NCBI GenBank assembly: GCA_977017575.1
Contig: CDRNVI010000035.1
Span: forward strand, 1-64,000
DNA from: Paramoeba atlantica
Lineage: Eukaryota; Discosea
Direction: 5' to 3'
DNA length: 64,000 bases
Positions 48,725 to 59,577 of this stretch are shown here, piece by piece. The translations under genes and the position numbers were made by a program. The notes beneath the pieces are model-generated. The model had not been told where the DNA came from, made no database searches, and saw only the letters and a program-made list of their open reading frames with translations. Each line of letters starts with the position of its first letter. Within the stretch, counting starts at the first letter, position 1.

Positions 48725-49909
48725 ATGCCCCCCACCCCAATTACTGCTCGTGCCCGTCGTCCCAGGCGACGACGGGTGGATATTCTTACCCCTGTTTCCT
48801 CCCCGTCTCTCCGCCAGCGCGAAAGACGGCCACGCGTGCGTGGCACTACTCCTCCTCCCCGCCCTCTCTCCCCGTTACGTCTAAGGCGCAGAAGCGTCTC
48901 CCTCCCAATCCGTCCTCTACCCCGGCTTCCCGTTCCCGTTTACACCGCCGCCAAGACCGCCGCCGCCAAAACCGCTGCCGTCGTAACCGCCGACGCCGCA
49001 CAGCCTCCAGGAGGACGCCGCCAGGAGCTGCTGAGGGCGATTCTTCGAATGCCCCCCGAGGACCCGCGCGCCACCCAGATGAACGAGGCGCTCAGACCCA
49101 TGTGGGCGACGGCCACGTGGGCCACAAGGGAGCGATTGTGGTTCCGCCTGCGCGAGTATTGCCAGGCGAAGGGAATCACCGCGAATCCTGCAAACGCGGT
49201 GCTCTTCCTAGAGACTCTGCCTCTCGCTACCTCGACGCGCATGGGGTACGCAGGGGCATTGAGGACTCTGTTCGAGCTCATGGGAATCGAAGGTACCCCA
49301 TTGAGTCTCTACGTAAAGGCCCTGCAGGCGCAGGGGGGGCTAGAACCCACGCGGCAGATGCTTCCAATCACGCCACTTCTTCTAAAGAAGCTGAGACGTC
49401 ATCTCGACGTAAAGGAGAGCATGTGTTGCCTCCTGTGTTGGAAAGCCGCTGCGAGATGGACCGAGACCGCCGACCTGAGGCGGGAGCAGTTCGTGAGTGT
49501 GGCCAGTCACGAGGTAATCATCTATTGGGGCAGGGGGACCAAGACAACCCGTCTGAATCCTTACCGGCCGTACCTCTACGCGATAGTGACTGGACCGGGG
49601 ACACCCGAACTGGCTCAGTTTGTGGGAAGTTTGAGACCAGGCCAACGCCTGTGTTACACGACGGTCCGGGAGATGGACCACAGGATGAATCAACTTCTCG
49701 GTCCCGGGTATGGAACACATTCCATAAAAGGAGGTACAATTACTTACCTATTCCACGAGATCTCCCTCGGGAATCTCAGGATGGAGGACGTCCAGAACCT
49801 CACGAAACACCTCAACGTCGAATCACTGTTGCGCTACAACGCAAGCAGTATTACAACGGCAAGGGCTCTCGGGACGCAGAGAGTCTCAGCCCGTCTCCCA
49901 GTGCTGTAA
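48725..49909 (+). CDS. Tyrosine recombinase of YR retroelement 1
   Basis: 394 codons. Arg/Pro/Ala-rich N-terminus, SAM-like domain (MWATATWATRERLWFRLREYC), catalytic domain with CWKAAARWTETADL, a basic TKTTRLNPYR stretch, GTHSIKGGTITYLF and SLLRYNASS near the end. Related to the enzyme at 40645 but of a separate, more GC-rich lineage. The RT frame overlaps its 3' end. Part of a broken element. Confidence 0.85.
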   Translation: MPPTPITARARRPRRRRVDILTPVSSPSLRQRERRPRVRGTTPPPRPLSPLRLRRRSVSLPIRPLPRLPVPVYTAAKTAAAKTAAVVTADAAQPPGGRRQELLRAILRMPPEDPRATQMNEALRPMWATATWATRERLWFRLREYCQAKGITANPANAVLFLETLPLATSTRMGYAGALRTLFELMGIEGTPLSLYVKALQAQGGLEPTRQMLPITPLLLKKLRRHLDVKESMCCLLCWKAAARWTETADLRREQFVSVASHEVIIYWGRGTKTTRLNPYRPYLYAIVTGPGTPELAQFVGSLRPGQRLCYTTVREMDHRMNQLLGPGYGTHSIKGGTITYLFHEISLGNLRMEDVQNLTKHLNVESLLRYNASSITTARALGTQRVSARLPVL

Positions 49910-50265
49910 CCTCGGAGCACGTGGCAAAGTGCTTCGAGGAAGTGCCTTACCTTCGCAGGCACTCCGTTGTTTGTGCACGCCGCTCTTCACGGCTAGCCAA
50001 GGCACACGACGCTCACCTACCTTTGCACGTTAAGAAGTCGATACCTGTTATCCATTTGGATCAGGTTAAGGAGTGGATGAGTATGTCAGCTGCCACTCGT
50101 TTTCGCAAGGTAGTGGATGAATTATTATGGGTACCTAAAGCCCCGTACCCCGAACCTAGTGTGAAAGGTTCATTGCCTGAGGCGGACGTCCGATTGTTGG
50201 AGGACGCAGGCATAATCTCTAAGGTCCCGGCGCAGGAGTTGAGAAAGCGCCCATCGATGCAGTAA
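49880..50265 (+). pseudogene. RT N-terminal part of YR retroelement 1
   Basis: Encodes RRHSVVCARRSSRLAKAHDA, LPLHVKKSIPVI and SVKGSLPEADVRLLEDAGII, homologous to the RT start of elements 2 and 5, then meets the terminal repeat at 50266. Fossil. Confidence 0.75.
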
Positions 50266-50437
50266 TAGTTCACGTTTTGAAATTTAGCCGAGGGGTGGCT
50301 ATATATTTGCCTGCTGGCCCTTCGGGGCACATAATTTTCTCAAATTATGATGTAGTATTCTCTAATTGCATGGAGGGGGGTGTTTACTCGTTTGTTATAT
50401 TCTTGTTAGGTTGTTATTTTGTTACGTTTAAAGTTTT

Positions 50438-50754
50438 GTAAAATATAAAGGCAACATCGACAAATACAGCGATAATCAGCATCATCATATTGGTAAGCTA
50501 GACAGTCATATTGAAGGAAAACCCTAGGGGACAGGATCACCAAATACAAAAAAAAAAGACAAGAAAAAAAGAAAAAAAACAAAGACAAAAAAAAAAAAAA
50601 AGAGCGGACGGGGTCCTGGGGTTTGGAGGTTGTCCCTATAATTTTGGAAGGTTATGGATGTTAATCGGTTGACAAACTTTATCCTCACGCCTTGGTTTTC
50701 GAAAACAAGGTTCCCCAATGTGAGATAAAGGTGAGTAAAGTTTTCTTTACTCTG
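50438..50754. other. Unassigned insert between YR termini, A-rich
   Basis: No gene. Contains A-rich tracts (50547-50600) and a non-repetitive stretch; not found elsewhere in the window. Confidence 0.5.
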
Positions 50755-51246
50755 CGATTAGCGCCTTAATGTTTTTAACCGCGTCATTGTTGACACGGCC
50801 GTACACCACGCCTAGTTGCTCCACACTTCTAGGTCCCAAGTTGGTATATGGGCAGAGGTTGAAAGCGTAACCTGTGTAGCTCGTGTGAGCTTGTAAAGGG
50901 CGTGGTAATGGACTGGTCATCTATTGCTATCGTTATCCTTTTGTGAGCTCTGCATATTTTGATATTTTCTATCTATTAATATTTGACTACGTGATTGGGC
51001 ATTTTGCGTTTATTGTGACGTGTGTGTGGGCAGGTTGGCCGAGGGTTCCGGTGGGGGGGAACCCCGTTAACAGAGTGACATTGATTGTGTTGTTTTATGC
51101 AGGCTTGTTTCTTTTCCATCTTTGTGCGTGTGAAATGAATGAATGATATGTTGTGTCATTTTGAATTACGATTGAGCTATTCATAGTTGTTCATTTATTC
51201 ATATATGTTATCAGTGTATATGTTTCCAGGGAGCCCCTCGGCGTGG
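50755..51246 (+). mobile_element. Right terminus of YR retroelement 1 family
   Basis: Same sequence as about 14180-14671 (GCGATTAGCGCCTTAATG to GGCGTGGATTTC), including GGTTGGCCGAGGGTTCCGG with a matching GGGGGAACCCC arm. Non-coding. Fossil. Confidence 0.75.
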
Positions 51247-51920
51247 ATTTCTGTATTATCTTCCTTCTTTTTAAGTAACTTGCATGAATTGTTTTTGAAT
51301 TGTTTTGACTTAGATTTAAATTTATTATCTTTGTTGAAATATTTTCTGGTGACTGGCTTTTTGCCCGGGGGCGGACTTCTTCTAGTCACTTCCCGCCAGA
51401 CCCCCGCAGCTGAAAATCCGGACGCGAGTTTCCGGTTTGGTCTGGTTGTTGTCGATTCGGGTAATTTCTTCGTGATCTTCGACGAACAAAGAATTGGCCT
51501 CGAGATTTGTTGAAGTTAATACTGCTCTCCAACATATTGCCCAGCTCGTCGGTAGGATCTTGTTGCGCTGTGTAATGTGTCTCCTTTAAGAATAGCTAAT
51601 TTGATGCGCATTCGGTCTAGTAACATTTGGCCATCTTTGTATGCCTTTTGTCAGTGTTATCTAGCCCGCCGTTGTTTTGGGCTAGCGTAATCCATTGGTG
51701 CACGAGATCCCATAAGTATTGCAGCTCCGGGCTCATCGTGGAACCCAAGTGCAGTCCTACGCGCAAACGATTTTCCAGAACGTCGTAATCTTTTGTTGGC
51801 TTTCAAAGGGCTTCCCAAGTGGAGACGTCGTGAAGGAGGAACTCCTTAGGAGGCATGTATTCCGCTTGCGTTTCGGTATCGATGGGAGTCTTCCCGATTA
51901 TCTCAATCTCAAGCCAACGC

Positions 51921-52640
51921 CTAAGCGACGTCGATCCCGTGATCTTTCCATATTGTGTATTCCACCTTCTTCATAACATTCGGACGTGCAACTTCTATTT
52001 GCCACGCTGCCACCCGCTTTGGTGTGGCATCCACGGCAAAGAAGATAGGTTCTTGCCGCGCAGCCGACAAATGTGTTTTTCGATGTGAATACCGTGGGAT
52101 TAATTGGAATAAGATTTTTATCGCGTCAGTCAAAGGTTCCTCAAGACAACTGAAGCATTTGTCCCAGTTCTCAACGACTCCGAGTTCACTTTGAACTTTA
52201 GTCAGACGTCCTAAGTGTCGCCGGTGAATGTTCAAAACAGGTAGCGCAAAGCGTAAGAACCCTAATATGCTGAAAAAGCTTCTAGGGGAGTTCGGAGGAC
52301 GTTTTTGCATCCGATGTTTCCAATATTCAATGGAAGCCGTATCGATCGACCAAGATACACCGCACGGATCCCCTCTTATCGACACCCCACAAAAGGTACA
52401 ACTCTTGGGTTCCAGTGTCAGATACTTGAGTGTAATTTTCGCTTTCTTAAAGATACAATACAAGTGGGCACGCCACATATCAATCAGTGTTGAAGGAGCG
52501 AGAACTAATACCGAGTCATATACTAAGAATATGATACCACCGTTTGTAAGGTGCAAGAAGCCTGGAGCGATGTGACTATCAGACAAGCAGTCTGGAATTC
52601 CAAGATCTCTGAGCACAGTTTCCTGTCCGTGGAGTATCAT
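51921..52640 (-). pseudogene. RT core and RNase H start of YR retroelement 4
   Basis: RT catalytic region (IIFLVYDSVLVLAP, FCGVSIRGD) followed by the RNase H beginning (FFAVDATPKRVAAWQI). It continues in decayed form toward 51500. Fossil. Confidence 0.75.
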
Positions 52641-52674
52641 CCCCCAAACAAGCGCTTGGCATACGCCACACGCA

Positions 52675-53639
52675 TACCGTTACCCCCCCCCCCTTACTTC
52701 ACCACATTTAGTCGCTGGACGTGTGGTGAAGTAAGGGGGGTGTCGGATTTTTCTCAGACAACTTACCACCTCTTTACACAGCCGGAGGGGTGCAACCGAC
52801 CGTTGCATCGGGGTAAGGCGAGGCAGAGCCAAGCCCAGTTGTCTTCAAGGAGGGACACAGTTGGCGCACAAACATCGATGAACAAAGGTTCTTGGTGCAC
52901 ACGTCGGTGAGGATGACGCCGTCATACCAGGATTTTAAACCACAGTCCGCTTTAACGTTCCGGGGTGAAATGATAACGGTTACAGGAATGCTACGTAGCT
53001 GCAGGAATGACTTTTGAAGATTGTCTTGGGTTTACCGTACGATTCGTCGACGCAACGGGTTGGTAGCAGCACGTTGTTGCCGCCTTGTACTAACGAAAAC
53101 AGGTAGAGGACTTCGGCCTCGAAACTTTCAAATCTATCGAAGTTAAAGTTAGTTACCGATCGGAGCTATCCGGAATGATTTAGTATGTTGAACCATTTCT
53201 AATTCAGAACGATTTTCTTCCATGTCAGTTTCATCATCATGTCAGTTTGATCATAAAGTTGCGCCACAGCGTTTTGTAATTCTAAAATTTAAATTGGTGT
53301 TCAATGGGTTATGTTCTGCGACATCATTTAAATTTCACGATGTAAGATATTTTCATGGGGGGAAAGTTAAAAGCCCATGGGACATTGTAGACAAGCTAAA
53401 CGAAACATAAAATATAGAATGTGGAACACGAGGTATTACAACACTCAAGAAAAGGAAATTACGCCCAATGTCGATCGCCTAGTGCACTTCAATAATTTGA
53501 GGATTTTCGAGAGAACTATAAATTGATCGAACTTTGAATCATTTATTCACCCCCCTTACTTCACCACCCCCTTTACTTCACCACAAAGTACGGGTCTTGG
53601 GCCAAAAAGTCGGGGCTAAGTAAGGGGGGGGTAACGGTA
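52675..53639. mobile_element. Non-autonomous TIR transposon inside YR retroelement 4
   Basis: About 965 bp bounded by TACCGTTACCCCCCCC and its complement GGGGGGGGTAACGGTA. Directly inside the left end is a hairpin (CCTTACTTCACCAC with GTGGTGAAGTAAGG, 52691-52737); the right end has two further CTTACTTCACCAC-type copies (53550-53585). No transposase is encoded; the 62-codon frame at 53222 has no recognisable motif. A short module at about 52770-52850 is shared with 58490-58565. Superfamily not determined. Confidence 0.8.
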
Positions 53640-53712
53640 CTTCCACCCCATGGGCAAGACTCTGAGTCTGTAGGTAGTTCCATGCATGTATACACAGCAT
53701 TGCTGTCTTAGA

Positions 53713-54292
53713 TCATTTTCGATCGTGATGGTAGTATGCGTTCTTAATATCGCAGTGTACTATTCGCAACCTTAACCTTGTGACTAAGAGCTCTCGAAGA
53801 AGAGAGATCAGTGTTCCTGCACTTACTAAAGAAAACTGTATCCCTGTTCCCGGGCAGTGTTTGTTCAAAAATCTGAGGTCAAAAATTGCCTGAGCCTTAT
53901 TTTCATCTTTCAATACGGCGGCGTATCGACCATAGATAGGACTCTTATCAAGGCTTAAAGTCTGTGCAACATTTCTCCAAAACCCCGACCTTTATTAAAT
54001 AAAGAATATGGCGGCTCCAGCGATCCGTATTCCACTCGCTCGGATTTTGACCTTCCATTGTTAAGCCTTGGACAGCGGCTGTAGAAATTAGATGTAATGC
54101 CTTCTTTACAAAGGGGACATTTGCCAATGTTTCACCAAGAATCAATCTAGCGCCCCCCACATTAACCAATTCTTTAAGAGGGTCCGTCGGGATTGCCCAC
54201 TGACCTTTTCGAGCCGTTTGATCGTAGTCACCCAAATTTATTCCGTTCCCCGTTGGTAAAGAACTAAAATAGATACCTGCACTACGTAGCAT
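53713..54292 (-). pseudogene. RT N-terminal part of YR retroelement 4
   Basis: Pieces with LVNVGGARLILGE and WSRHILYLIKVGVLE, then AIFDLRFLNKHCPG and RIVHCDIKNAYYH (RT fingers and motif A region). Fossil. Confidence 0.7.
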
Positions 54293-54612
54293 GAGTATCC
54301 ATCCGTTTAAATCAGCAGTGTTGTAGGAACTGCGCGAAGTCTGGTTCTGTATATTGTGTTAAAAAAGTAGTGCCTAAACTAATGTCAAAGTACAGTTGTG
54401 TCGCTTTTCATGCGAGACTGAGTCGCATGGTGAAGGTTCTATCCTTGTACACGTACTTTCCGAATACTCTTATACTTATCAGTTGTATCAGAGCCGCACT
54501 AAATCGAATACAAGTGTACCATACATAGCACGTATAGTACAGTAACATACATAGTACATGTATGTATCTCCTATACTGTGTGTCAAATTCTGCTACAAGC
54601 TTACATTTTCGT

Positions 54613-55611
54613 TCAGTTTAATCTGGCGGCATTAGAGCGCGTATAATGCCGAAAAGTCGAAACCGTAGTATCAGACACAAACGCGCCTATCAGATCACTT
54701 ACCTGATTTTTTCGAGCGCTATGCCCAGTGTGGCGCAAGCAATGTACAGAAAACGTAAGTGATTCAGGCCAGCTAAAATGCTTTTTCGCCCCTGCTAACA
54801 CCTTGGACAAGTGCATCCGTATACACTTCGGAAAAACAAAACACTCGTCATATTTTGGCAAATTTTTCATCCGATCAAGCACAATTTGTAACTTAATTGT
54901 GCTACCACCGTTCTTTGTTTTTGTGCGTGGCAAGTAAAGTTCTGAATCTGATAGCTGGATATGATCCCACTTTATATTTTGCAAATTCTCAGGCCGAATA
55001 GGGCAATCAATGAAAAGCATTATTGCTGTTGTAAGAATATCCCGCAGACCCTGTTTCTAACAAATCCCTTTTTGGTTACAACTCATACACGTTGTGGGGA
55101 GAACAACTCTATTTTCAATATAGTTACATAATTCACGAAGCATTTCACATGTAAGAACGCCTTTTTCATTTCTTTCGCCATTCACACCGGCTCCCTTAAC
55201 TAACTTTTGAATTTCTCGTGTGTGTAGCCAAGCTTCGCGCTTAGCCGCTTGAAGCTTGAAGTGAGCCAAGGCGGCATGATACAAGCGTGGCGAAGCCAAA
55301 CCTTGCCGCTTCCAATTTACTAGAAATGCTACAAGCTCACTTTCTTCGAAGCTTGTAATATCGACTGGTGCGGTATCCGGAAGGTTACGGTATGTGCGCA
55401 AAAAATTTCTCAATGTATTTGCGCACGAATGATATTTCCTGGATGTAGAGCATCGCACCGGACTTTCCACTAATTCACTGTACGCTTCAGTACTTATCAC
55501 CCGAACTATATTAGTCGACTTAAAACCTGTTCGACTCTTGTTTTTTCGGTACATAAAGTTTATCTTGAGTTGACTAATAACCAAATATACTGTACGTGTC
55601 AGGATAACCAA
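54613..55611 (-). pseudogene. Tyrosine recombinase of YR retroelement 4
   Basis: N-terminal DNA-binding part (RCSTSRKYHSCANTLRNFLR, about 55611-55057) and catalytic part (LFIDCPIRPENLQNIKWDHI, FSVHCLRHTGHSARKN, FRHYTRSNAARLN, 55020-54613). Signature residues of the family are recognisable. Fossil. Confidence 0.75.
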
Positions 55612-56213
55612 AACAGACTAAAAAAATCTAAACAATACGCTGGTACACCGCGCACTGCCAACTCAAACTACGTACCCCTGAGTATTGCGTACCCCCATAT
55701 GTCCTTCCGACTTATCATGCTAACGGTAGCTCAATTATAGGCTAAGGGTAGTTCAATTATTATACGGACTGCTGCACTGAAAATACCAAAGACAGCAGAA
55801 AACAAAATATACAAAACATTGTCCACCACGTAAAATACTTATTTACTACATTGAATGTGCATTCAATGTCTATTTACTGTACAAATAAAATGACATCATA
55901 CTGTATAAGGAGTTACATACCATTTGAGCATTACTATAAAAGTCAAAGTACGCCCTTAGCTTTAATAAGCCTTCCATTCCAGAAAAGAAATCTTTAGTTA
56001 ATGTTTGTCTCTAAGTTGCAATCAACAACATACACGTACGTTTAGATAAAATATTTTCATGTTTTAGATACATACACAGCCTTTACGCGCCTCCATACAG
56101 CCTTCCCATGTATCAGAAAGCAAAAAAGTGCTACTTCCATCACAGAGTAAGTTAATGTCCTAAAAGATATCTTCGTCTACACTACGTTATCCTGTTCCAC
56201 ACTTCAGTACGTT

Positions 56214-57193
56214 TTATGGCGCGTACTTTTCAGTTGAGTGATTTGTTTGGTTCCTCAGTCGCACGGCTGCTCGCCGATGGGCACCACATATTTTTGTGCC
56301 CATTTCCACCGCAAGAGCGACACTTCCACTTTGCGAGATGTGGACGCCAAGCTGGACACGCTCCCCCTTCTCTAGCTTGGTGTCCATTACCCCCACATCC
56401 CGAACAGCTTGGCGGCGACACTGCACCGTAAAATGAATGTCGGGAAGAGCGGAAGGACTGACCAAGAGGTCGAAAATGATTAGAAGAACTTTTTGTAACA
56501 TTATACGTGCATGCAGCTGATGTGTTCACGAAAGCAGACATTTCTTCCACTGAGTCCATTTTTTCGTATACTTTTTTCGCAAGAATCCGCTCACCTAAAG
56601 GGGAAGGTGTACTTTTCTTAAAATTTTCTTTTCCCACATACGCCGCTCGGGCTGCCGAAGAAATTACGGTGGCGTAATACATCGCATCAGGGCATTGAAA
56701 GCTTAGCCCGTTCGGTAAAGCATGCAGCTGTAGAACAACAGCAATTTCCAAAAGGACGGAATAAGTTTAGCTTTGTCCGTCGCATGCATAGAGGGCCAGA
56801 ATCTCATACCTGCTTTGTCTGCGACAAAATCCTCAAAATTGATATGTAATACTCGTCGCCCTTTATGAAGCTAATTCTGCTTTCCAGGGCTTCCTTATTG
56901 TCCTTGTCGCAGGTACCCTGACGACACTTGATAAATACTTCTTCTAGCTTCACGCGGAATACATCTGAAACTTCGGCCTTTGGAATGGCCGCGGTTCCAA
57001 CCCATTCATGCACCTCAGACACTATCGCGCCACATAAATCATTCTTATGCATGCAACGACTCGTGTCAGAAGAATGGGAAATCGCTTTTGATATCTCTCG
57101 AAAAACTGTGTTTACCACATTCGAATCAGAACCTTCTAATGTAGTCCTAGGTTCTTTCACGGGAGTACGCTTTCGCTTAGAGCTCATAAGCAC
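56214..57193 (-). pseudogene. Gag-like region of YR retroelement 4
   Basis: An N-terminal helical segment (KRKRTPVKEPRTTLEG, VNTVFREISKAISHSSD) and a C-terminal part with two zinc knuckles (CSGCGGNGHQAREGGACP and CRSCGGNGHKNMWCP). Probable RNA-binding structural protein. Fossil. Confidence 0.75.
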
Positions 57194-58019
57194 GAAATAT
57201 ACAAATTTTATATAGAATGTAGTTCGCTATAAAACTAAACAGTGATACAGAATTTCTAGATCTATCCTTTAGGTGGAGAATCTCTAAAAACAGTCCCAAC
57301 AAACTTAGGTCAAATATCACGTAGGAACGCGTGTGAGATCTTGCTACGTTAAATAGATGGAAGCGCGACATTCCAACTCTTGCTACTGGTACTATTTTGA
57401 TAACTTTCCTCCTCAATAGTGTACTTAATTCCTTCCTATATACAACATGTATATATACATCCCAGGCTTGGGACTGGGTAATGCGGAGTTACGGAGCGGC
57501 CCTCGACCAGTGAATAAACCTCAGCGATCATATTCGCGGCCTGCAAGCGGACGTTTGTTTCGGCGGGTGAGCATGCCTCCCGTACCTCGGTAAACGGGGC
57601 AAGGACTGCGACCTCTGTCTGTTGGATGGTCCGCTACGCCGAGCGGGGTAAATCGGTACAGGTTCCGGTGTTTCACTTCCGACAGGGTTTTGCTGAGTAG
57701 CCTCGCGCGCAGCAGCGGCTTGGGCTCGCGTGAGTGGCATAAAACAAAATGACACAGGTAAATGATAATATCAAAGAAAGTGAACTAGTTCGAATATCAT
57801 ACAATTATAAGCTATGTTCGCCTACTCTTTATTACCCACTTATGCCGAAGTACTCACGCAAGCTCCCAAAAGACTGTCGATGTGGGAGACGCCCGCGTCC
57901 ACCCATTCGCCAGTGCCCTATCGCCAAGTCCCGTATCGATTGCCACTCCATGCGTCCGCCATGTTCTCCTTTGTGGCAACGCGCTCAGGTATAATATGTA
58001 ACTCGTACTGCGAAAATAT

Positions 58020-58292
58020 TTACAGTATCCGACCTAGAACTTGCGATATTTGTTCGGAGTCTGCCCATTTCTTCCGAATAGCCGCTTCGACGCTTGTGTT
58101 ATCTATCATGAGACGTATATGTTTTATCGTATTCCAAAACCGAGTAAATGCGTGAAAAGCATACTCAACCGCTAGTGCCTCTGCTTTGTTAATTTCAACT
58201 CGAACATTCCATTGAGCTCCAGTGGCAAAAACTTCGCTGTGCGGGGTTATCAGCACTGCCCCCCAACCTTCTTTCGACACATCGGTAAACAT
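58020..58292 (-). pseudogene. RNase H domain of YR retroelement 5
   Basis: MFTDVSKEGWGAVL (first Asp), INKAEALAVEYAF (Glu) and IRLMIDNTSVEAA (second Asp), then decayed sequence including ATKENMADAW downstream. It would remove the RNA strand after copying. Fossil. Confidence 0.8.
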
Positions 58293-58479
58293 TACTGCCT
58301 GCGGCGAATTCGATATCGGCCTGATATCGCGCCAATTATTCTTCCTAACTTGTTTTGATGTTCATGCGCTCGTTGGCGCAGAGATACAGCCCTTGATGCG
58401 ACAGCCGATATCATCGGCACAATCCGTAATGACGGATGTCGCACCAAGGGGGTTTAGCTCGGTCCCAGTCGGTAGAGGT

Positions 58480-58837
58480 GGTCCAGGCAACTCACCACCT
58501 CTTTACGCATTGCAACCGACCGCTGCCTCGCGATTAGACGAGGCAGAGCCACGCCCAGTGGTGCTCAAGGGAGGCCACCATGGCGCATGGCTCCCCGGGA
58601 AGGAAAGGGCGCGAAGGGAAGAAAGCCGGGATGGGAAGAAAACCCACTCAAAGAGTGAGCCGGGGAGGGGTGATGGGGTGGAAGCGCGTCCCCTACGTCG
58701 CCGAGAAAGAGGGACAGTTTCGGCCTTAGTGCCGGCCGGCAAAGGGCATATAACAGTAAGACTATGCCCGTTGCCGGGGAAAGAAAAGATGAACTAAAGG
58801 AAAGTGTACCAACAAGGTACAGAAACTGTATCTTTAT
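58480..58837 (-). mobile_element. Short SL-headed insert in YR retroelement 5
   Basis: About 360 bp on the minus strand beginning with an SL (58837-58810, ATAAAGATACAG start) followed by GTACACTTTCCTTTAG, a GC-rich body and a 3' part (58490-58565) with GGCTCTGCCTCG and CGGTCGGTTGCA that is also found in the TIR element near 52770-52850. No protein and no poly(A) visible. It may be a SINE or a retrocopied small RNA; borders are approximate at the 3' side. Confidence 0.6.
58810..58837 (-). other. Spliced-leader sequence (28 nt), followed by GT
   Basis: 5'-truncated SL. The next bases are GTACAC, so the junction TTG/GT also looks like an unspliced SL donor; the alternative is a spliced mRNA that begins with GT. 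Confidence 0.8.
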
Positions 58838-58851
58838 AGCTAGCCATCGTT

Positions 58852-59370
58852 CCATTTGACTAGAAATACTTTGAGCTAAAATGATTTCTGTCGTGTCTCG
58901 AATAATTCCTTTGTTCAATTGCGATAATTTCCGGCGCATAAATTTGGTAGACCAGTAGAACTGCGGTAAGTAAATCCCTAGTACTGTAGATGCGTATATC
59001 AGCCTCGCAATTAACGATTCGTATTCATGTAAAGGGGCATTCGGGGGAATATAACTAGGTAGCTTGCGGATCGATCGTTGGGATAAACGGCATCTTTTTT
59101 CCGAGTGATCGTAATCTACGCCGAGGAATGTATATTGCTGCCTTTTGATTGAGTCTGATGTCTTGAATGTAAGTCCCAAGTAACGTGCCCGATTTTCTAT
59201 CCACTTCTCAAAGTTTGTGCATTCATAAGTTGATCCCGCAAATCGCAATCCGTCTAAGTAAATATCTATGTCCCCTTTAAACCTGCAGGCTGTTTTACAG
59301 TAATCTTGTAGCCCTGCTGCCACAGCTGTCAATGTGTGCATGATTTCTGGTGCACATTTATGTCCCATTG
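58852..59370 (-). pseudogene. RT core of YR retroelement 5
   Basis: PMGHKCAPEIMHTLTAV (motif B region), IDIYLDGLRFAG (catalytic YLD region), YTFLGVDYDHSEKRCRLS and YIPPNAPLHEYESLIARLIY, typical of DIRS/VIPER-type RT. Its right border is the transposon insertion at 59372. Fossil. Confidence 0.8.
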
Positions 59371-59577
59371 GACCCAATGCAGTCCCCGGGTGGCCCGTAG
59401 TGGACTAAGTGGCACAAGACGACCCACAGTGGCCCATAGTGGCCCACGGTGGCCCCAAAAATCGAGCGTCGCCGGAGAATCGTGACGACATAGAGGCAAG
59501 TGATTCTCTGATAAGTAGCGTACCTAGTACTAAGTATAGTGAGGAGGGGTAACTGTATATGAGCGTAGAGTGTATGA

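Larger units (their letters stand above)
47169..50437 (+). mobile_element. YR retroelement 1 (VIPER/DIRS-like)
   Basis: Left terminus (cut by MITE-A), SL (47253-47289), gag-like region 47321-48721 with a proline-rich N-terminus and a CCHC knuckle (CFGCHQPGHLRSNC, about 48560), tyrosine recombinase 48725-49909, RT N-terminal region to 50265, then a terminal repeat (50266-50437) that again carries the GCCC-TTCG-GGGC hairpin and the stretch ending TTTAAAGTTTTGT. Order gag - recombinase - RT as in VIPER. The RT core and RNase H are not present, and the gag region is in more than one frame; a broken fossil. Confidence 0.85.
51247..57755 (-). mobile_element. YR retroelement 4 (VIPER/DIRS-like), minus strand
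   Basis: Order on the minus strand: possible gag N-terminus (57740-57528, MPLTRAQAAAARE), gag (57193-56214), tyrosine recombinase (55611-54613), RT N-terminal part (54292-53713), TIR-element insertion (52675-53639), RT core and RNase H (52640 to about 51500). 55612-56213 is a non-coding AT-rich gap. Low GC and several breaks indicate an old copy; it belongs to a different lineage from elements 1, 2 and 5. Confidence 0.8.
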
